Below are positions 6,148-10,024 of a DNA stretch of 10,024 nt, in pieces. The DNA comes from an uncultured Collinsella sp. (GTDB lineage Bacteria; Actinomycetota; Coriobacteriia; Coriobacteriales; Coriobacteriaceae). Both the position numbers and the translations under genes were made by a program. The stretch lies in contig CABSZR010000036.1 in NCBI GenBank assembly GCA_902482185.1, forward strand, positions 1-10,024. The letters are read 5' to 3'. How positions within the stretch are numbered: the stretch's first letter is position 1; every line of letters starts with the position of its first letter. Below the pieces are notes generated by a model, which worked only from the letters and a program-made list of their open reading frames with translations, did not search any database and was not told the DNA's origin.

Positions 6148-8217
6148 CTATCGAACCGAAGAATCGCCCGTGGCAGAAGATGTATCGGGCTCGTCATAAA
6201 TCGCACCGAGGACATCGCGCACGACGTGCAACGCGGTATCGGAGCCGCCACCGCCCTGCTCCAAGATAGTGGCAATCACGTACTTAGGGTCATCGGCCGG
6301 CGCGTAGGCGCAAAACCACGCGTAATCGTCCTCGCCGCTCTTCTCGCCCGTGCCGGACTTGCCGTAGACCGTAGGGGTCAGGGAGTTAAAGTGCGCGGCG
6401 GTCGAAGTCGATGCGGAGTAAATCACATCGTGCATGCCGTTGCGAACAAGAGCCAAATCCGAATCGCTGTTGATCTTGGCCTCCAGGCGCTTCTTTTTGC
6501 CCTTGCCGTTGTACTTATAGGCATCGCCGTCGCCATCGCGCGACACGGCAGACAAAAACACGTGAGGCACGTACTGTTTGCCGCCGTTGGCAAGACCCAT
6601 ATAGGCGCACGCCATCTGCAGGGGCGTCACCAGGATGTCGCCCTGGCCGATGGCAATGTTGGTCATATCGCCGGCATTCCACTTGCGGTCCTCGGCAGAT
6701 GCGTCGGTGAAGTACGACTCTTTCCACTCGGCATCGGGAATACGGCCCGCGCCCTCACTCGGCAGATCGATACCGCAGGTCTTGCCTAGACCCCAGCGAC
6801 GAAAGACCTCCTGCAGACCCTCGGGATGTTGCTCGTCATAAAAGAACGCCTTGCCCATGTCATAGAAGACAGGGTCGCACGAGTTGGCGATTCCCGACTG
6901 CAGCGTCATGGTGCCGTGGCCGGAATGCAGCCAGCAGTACTTGCCCCACGACTTGCCCAGACCCGTCCAATAACCCGTGCAGTTGGTCGTCTGCCCCGAC
7001 GTGTAGGTTCCAAACTCAAGACCGGCCAGCGCCGAGAGCGGCTTGATGGTCGAGGCCGACATGTACTGTCCGCTAATGGCGCGGTTGAGCAGCGGGTGCG
7101 AACCCTTGTCATCATTGAGCTCGGTCCACACGTCATTTGAGACGCCGCCGATAAAGACGGACGGATCGAACTTGGGCTGGCTCGCCATGCCCAGGATCTC
7201 GCCATTGTTGGGATCGAGACACACCACAGCGCCGTTGCCGGCATTGCTGTAGCCAGTGGTCTTGGCAAGCTCGATAGCGCTCGCCAGTGCCGTCTCACAG
7301 GCCTGTTGGATCTTAAGGTCGAGCGTGAGCTTAATGTCGGAGCCGGCCTTCGCGGGCACGGCGCCGGCCTGACCGGTCACATTGCCCGAGGCATCGACCT
7401 TGACGGTCTGCTCGCCACGAATACCCTGCAGCAGGTTTTCGTAGTAGCTCTCAACGCCCGCCTGGCCCACGATATCGCCCGACTGGTACGTAATCTTGCC
7501 AGCAGAAGCATCATCATCGCCAGAGGTTTTCTTATTCTGGGCCTCGAGCTGCTCGGAGGTAATGGTGCCGGTATAGCCCAAGATATGGCATGCCGTCTCG
7601 CCGTATGGATACTGGCGTTCGGTACGCTCGGCAATCTTGACGCCCGGGAACTCGCCGGCGTGTTCCTTGATATAGGCAACCGTGGAGCGACGGACGTCCG
7701 TCGCGATGGTATGCAGGCTCTGAGCGCCCTCTGTATTGTCCTGAATATTGCGAAGGACCGCCACATAAGGCATTCCAAGCACGTTGGCAAGATGGCGAAC
7801 CAGAACCTCATCCTCGGCAAGGTCGCGGTAGGCCACGACAGCAAGTGAGGGACGGTTCTGGACAAGCGCCACGCCATTGCGGTCGAGGATGCGGCCGCGC
7901 ACAGCGGGTGTGGTAACGGTGCGAGTCTGATTACTATTGGCCTGCTTCTCGTAATAGTCCGACGAGACCATCTGCATGCCCCACAGCTTGACGGCAAGTG
8001 CCGCAAACATCGCGCCCACACCCGTGGTGAGGATGGAAAAGCGGCCCTTAAAGGCGGTCGCCGCGGTATTGCCCTCGCCCTCGGTGGCGCGCGGGGCCGT
8101 TCCATGCTGCGTATCGTAGGTAAAACGGGAATCGCCACGACGCATGATGACCAACGCGACCACGATGGCCACAACCAGCACGATACCGGCGATAATAACC
8201 GTCATCTGGGAAGACAT
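6148..8217 (-). CDS. mrdA: Penicillin-binding protein 2, elongation transpeptidase
   Basis: PBP2 crosslinks the glycan made by RodA during side-wall growth. The 689-residue class B PBP has the dimerisation/pedestal region (about 85-290; RGRILDRNGVALVQN at 107-121) and a transpeptidase domain (about 300-675). Active-site motifs are S389-T-I-K392 (SxxK, nucleophile S389), S446-C-D448 (SxN-type) and K620-S-G-T623. GQGDILVTPLQMA (524-536) is also typical. The box before the serine reads MSASTIK, where most relatives have PGSTFK. There are two hydrophobic helices, about 5-25 and 60-82, separated by a hydrophilic linker, where PBP2 normally has one. The start ATG at 8217 has GGGGAGG seven bases upstream, so the extra helix is not a start-site artefact. 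The gene lies between mreD and rodA. Identity is secure; choice of PBP2 over other class B PBPs rests on the operon. Confidence 0.94.
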   Translation of the reverse strand: MSSQMTVIIAGIVLVVAIVVALVIMRRGDSRFTYDTQHGTAPRATEGEGNTAATAFKGRFSILTTGVGAMFAALAVKLWGMQMVSSDYYEKQANSNQTRTVTTPAVRGRILDRNGVALVQNRPSLAVVAYRDLAEDEVLVRHLANVLGMPYVAVLRNIQDNTEGAQSLHTIATDVRRSTVAYIKEHAGEFPGVKIAERTERQYPYGETACHILGYTGTITSEQLEAQNKKTSGDDDASAGKITYQSGDIVGQAGVESYYENLLQGIRGEQTVKVDASGNVTGQAGAVPAKAGSDIKLTLDLKIQQACETALASAIELAKTTGYSNAGNGAVVCLDPNNGEILGMASQPKFDPSVFIGGVSNDVWTELNDDKGSHPLLNRAISGQYMSASTIKPLSALAGLEFGTYTSGQTTNCTGYWTGLGKSWGKYCWLHSGHGTMTLQSGIANSCDPVFYDMGKAFFYDEQHPEGLQEVFRRWGLGKTCGIDLPSEGAGRIPDAEWKESYFTDASAEDRKWNAGDMTNIAIGQGDILVTPLQMACAYMGLANGGKQYVPHVFLSAVSRDGDGDAYKYNGKGKKKRLEAKINSDSDLALVRNGMHDVIYSASTSTAAHFNSLTPTVYGKSGTGEKSGEDDYAWFCAYAPADDPKYVIATILEQGGGGSDTALHVVRDVLGAIYDEPDTSSATGDSSVR

Positions 8218-8230
8218 CTACGGGCCTCCC

Positions 8231-8797
8231 CTATTTGAGCTTACGGGTCTTGGGCTTAAAGCGCATACCCGTCTGGCGTCCGCCACGTGCGGAGAATCCA
8301 TAGCCGGACTGCGGCACGACGCCGGACATCAAAAACGGAATGGCAACCAGACCCGTCAGGATCGAAGACGGCAGGGCGTGTCCAAAAACAGCCACCACAA
8401 AGCTCGTCTCCAGACCCATAAACAGCAAGATGATGCTGTAGACCACGTTGATGGCAAGCGCGAAGGCGCCCACGGTAATACCGCGCGCGCTCGGGGAGCC
8501 GCTCGTCTGACCGGCCGCGCTGTGCACCAGGGCAAAACTGCCCACCGTCAACAGCAGCGACATAACGCCCACCGGCACGGCAGCGGAAAGATCATAGAAC
8601 AGGCCGCTGCAAAAACCGCAGACGACAGCCCGCGTGGGATCGCCCGAGAACACGCTCAGGCATACCAGGATAATCATAAAGTTGACGCGACCGCCCGCAA
8701 TGGAGATCTGCGGTGCCAGGCCTGCCTGCAGCAGCACGCACACGATGGCGGCGATTACAAACGTACGGGAGCTCATCCCCTGCTCGTGTAGATCCAT
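8231..8797 (-). CDS. mreD: Rod-shape-determining membrane protein MreD
   Basis: MreD is a small integral membrane protein that binds MreC and is needed for Rod complex function. The protein has 188 residues from the start chosen here. It has about five hydrophobic segments, an MreD-type GFCSGLFYDL motif (about 61-70), and a strongly basic C-terminal tail ending KPKTRKLK that should lie in the cytoplasm. Sequence conservation in this family is low, so its place between mreC and mrdA is a major part of the evidence. The ATG at 8797 has AGGGGG seven bases upstream; the in-frame ATG at 8803 is too close to that site but cannot be excluded. The Shine-Dalgarno overlaps the mreC stop codon. Confidence 0.9.
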   Translation of the reverse strand: MDLHEQGMSSRTFVIAAIVCVLLQAGLAPQISIAGGRVNFMIILVCLSVFSGDPTRAVVCGFCSGLFYDLSAAVPVGVMSLLLTVGSFALVHSAAGQTSGSPSARGITVGAFALAINVVYSIILLFMGLETSFVVAVFGHALPSSILTGLVAIPFLMSGVVPQSGYGFSARGGRQTGMRFKPKTRKLK

Positions 8798-8808
8798 GGA
8801 CATGCCCC

Positions 8809-9807
8809 CTATTCGCTCGAGCCGGAATCGGTCGTCTCGGACGCGTCGGAACTGTCATCCGAACTCTCGTCCTTCGTCTTGGTCGCAGCGTCGCGCGACG
8901 TTCCCTGCGGCGTGCTATTAGCGGTGCTCACGTCCTCATCCGAAGCCGACTGTTCGTCGGTCAGCGAGGTGATGACCAGCACTTCCTCGTTGTTCTCGGC
9001 CGTGGTCTGAGCGCGCACCACAATGGTGTAGTACACGTCGTTTGCCGACTTCTCAACCGACGAGACGGTGCCGAGCGGTAGACCCTTGGGGAATACACCG
9101 CCAATGCCCGAGGTCACGATGATGTCGCCAACCTTAACATCGGAGTCGACGCTCACGTACTCAAGGCGCAGGGTGCCATCGGGCTGGCCCTGCAACATAC
9201 CCTGGGCGCGCGTGTCCTGCACCATAGCCGACACGCCCGAGTTCTCGTCGCCAATCAGGCGCACGGTAGAGGTCTTGGCCGATACTTCGATAATCTGGCC
9301 GATAACACCGGCAGAACTCGTCACGGGCATGTTGATGGTAAGGCCGTCGGCAGAGCCCTTGTCGATGGTTACGGTCGAGGTCCAGGCATCGCCCGAGGCA
9401 CCAACGATACGAGCAGCGGTCGATTTGAGGTTGTAGGTCGACTGCAGGCCGACCAGCCCCTCCAGACGCTCGGCGGTCTTTTGAGCCTCGGAGAGCTCAG
9501 CAACCTTAGAGGTCAGTTCCTCGTTTTGCTTCTTAAGATCGTCAAGCGTGTCCTGCGACGCCGTAAGGTTAGAGAACACGTTGCCGATCGCATTGAAGGG
9601 AGCCGCCACAGCCGAGCCCACAAAGCGCACCGGCGAGGTAATCGTCGTCACGCCCGAACGCACGGCATGAATCGGTCCTGCCTCGCCCTCGCGGATGTAA
9701 AACGTGAGCAGCAACACCGAAATCAGGCTGAAAACAATCAACGGGCGCATACCCGTTGATTGTCGCTTGGTATTCAGATTTGTGGAGAAACCCGAAGATC
9801 GTGCCAA
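8809..9807 (-). CDS. mreC: Rod-shape-determining protein MreC
   Basis: MreC spans the membrane once and is thought to activate PBP2/RodA from the outer face. The 332-residue product shows a short basic cytoplasmic N-terminus, a membrane helix at about 21-38, a predicted coiled coil at about 84-118 (KKQNEELTSKVAELSEAQKT) and the two beta-barrel MreC core at about 130-280. Within the core are the family features IVGASGDAW, DKGSADGL, GVIGQI, VRLIGDENSGVSAMV and GDIIVTSGIGGVFPKGLPLG. Residues 284-332 are an acidic Ser/Thr/Asp/Glu-rich tail with no fold, outside the core. The start is TTG at 9807: AGGTGG lies seven bases upstream, and the first ATG (codon 20) is at the edge of the membrane helix. 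It follows mreB by 21 bases. Confidence 0.96.
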   Translation of the reverse strand: MARSSGFSTNLNTKRQSTGMRPLIVFSLISVLLLTFYIREGEAGPIHAVRSGVTTITSPVRFVGSAVAAPFNAIGNVFSNLTASQDTLDDLKKQNEELTSKVAELSEAQKTAERLEGLVGLQSTYNLKSTAARIVGASGDAWTSTVTIDKGSADGLTINMPVTSSAGVIGQIIEVSAKTSTVRLIGDENSGVSAMVQDTRAQGMLQGQPDGTLRLEYVSVDSDVKVGDIIVTSGIGGVFPKGLPLGTVSSVEKSANDVYYTIVVRAQTTAENNEEVLVITSLTDEQSASDEDVSTANSTPQGTSRDAATKTKDESSDDSSDASETTDSGSSE

Positions 9808-9814
9808 ATGGAAT

Positions 9815-9820
9815 CCACCT
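9815..9820 (-). promoter_or_regulatory. Shine-Dalgarno of mreC that fixes a TTG start
   Basis: The minus strand reads AAAAGGTGGATTCCATTTGGCA. AGGTGG at 9820-9815 stands seven bases before the TTG at 9807. No other in-frame start upstream of codon 20 exists, so this site decides the start. It lies in the 21-base gap after the mreB stop. Confidence 0.75.
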
Positions 9821-9828
9821 TTTGGAAA

Positions 9829-10024
9829 TTAAGCATTGGTCTGGACGAAGCCGCCATCAAACGCATTGGCCTCGAGCACGCGGGCACAGCCGTTAACGAC
9901 GTTATCGAGCGCCGTGGGGCTGACGTTGACCGAAACGCCGGTCTCGTCGCGCAGGCGCACGTCGAGGCCGCGAAGCAGCGCACCGCCGCCGGTCAGCAGA
10001 ATGCCATAGTACATAAGGTCCGAG
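9829..10024 (-). CDS. mreB: Rod-shape-determining protein MreB, C-terminal end (starts outside the window)
   Basis: MreB is the bacterial actin homologue that orients the Rod complex under the membrane. Only the last 64 whole codons and the TAA stop are present. They include YYGILLTGGGALLRGLD, which holds the LTGGGALL adenosine/phosphate-binding motif shared by MreB proteins, then DETGVSVNVSPTALDNVVNGCARVLE, matching the family's final helix region. The protein ends GGFVQTNA. The residues just before the motif (SDLMYYG) differ from the common ADIMDRG, a modest divergence. Neighbouring mreC, mreD, mrdA and rodA support the call. Confidence 0.94.
   Translation of the reverse strand, partial: SDLMYYGILLTGGGALLRGLDVRLRDETGVSVNVSPTALDNVVNGCARVLEANAFDGGFVQTNA

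Overview
The window is a single, tightly packed stretch of core bacterial chromosome. All ten recognisable genes plus one unassigned gene read on the minus strand; the annotation below follows transcription order, from high to low coordinates. Base composition is GC-rich, three of the eleven starts are TTG, and the gene order resembles the mre/rod to rplU-rpmA-obg cluster known from many Clostridia-like genomes. An actinobacterial rod of the class Coriobacteriia (Collinsella/Olsenella-like) is my best guess. That is inference from composition and protein flavour, not a database match.

Region 1 (10024 to 4912) is the cell-elongation operon: the 3' end of mreB, then mreC, mreD, mrdA (PBP2) and rodA. 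Together these encode the Rod complex: the MreB cytoskeleton, the MreC/MreD membrane scaffold, the RodA glycan polymerase and the PBP2 transpeptidase. PBP2 carries an extra N-terminal membrane helix, MreC an acidic Ser/Thr-rich tail, and RodA several changed signature residues.

Region 2 (4893 to 1267) continues the same transcription unit without a visible terminator. It holds a 309-residue protein I cannot name, with a possible DUF697-like C-terminal half. It is followed by a large radical SAM protein of the TIGR03960 type and its usual partner, the DUF2344/TIGR03936 protein, which overlaps it by 4 bp. The biochemical function of this pair is unknown to me.

Region 3 (1270 to 1) is the ribosome section. 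A good sigma70-type promoter starts at the DUF2344 stop codon and drives rplU (bL21) and rpmA (bL27). A strong intrinsic terminator follows rpmA. Its U-tract ends only two bases before the Shine-Dalgarno sequence of obgE, whose first 149 codons lie in the window. obgE expression therefore probably depends on read-through of this terminator.

No RNA genes, insertion sequences, CRISPR arrays, phage genes or defence genes are visible, and no stretch over about 90 bases lacks a gene. The points that stand out are the uncharacterised trio between rodA and rplU, four junctions where a TAG stop is built into the next gene's Shine-Dalgarno sequence, the terminator/RBS arrangement before obgE, and the two-helix PBP2.
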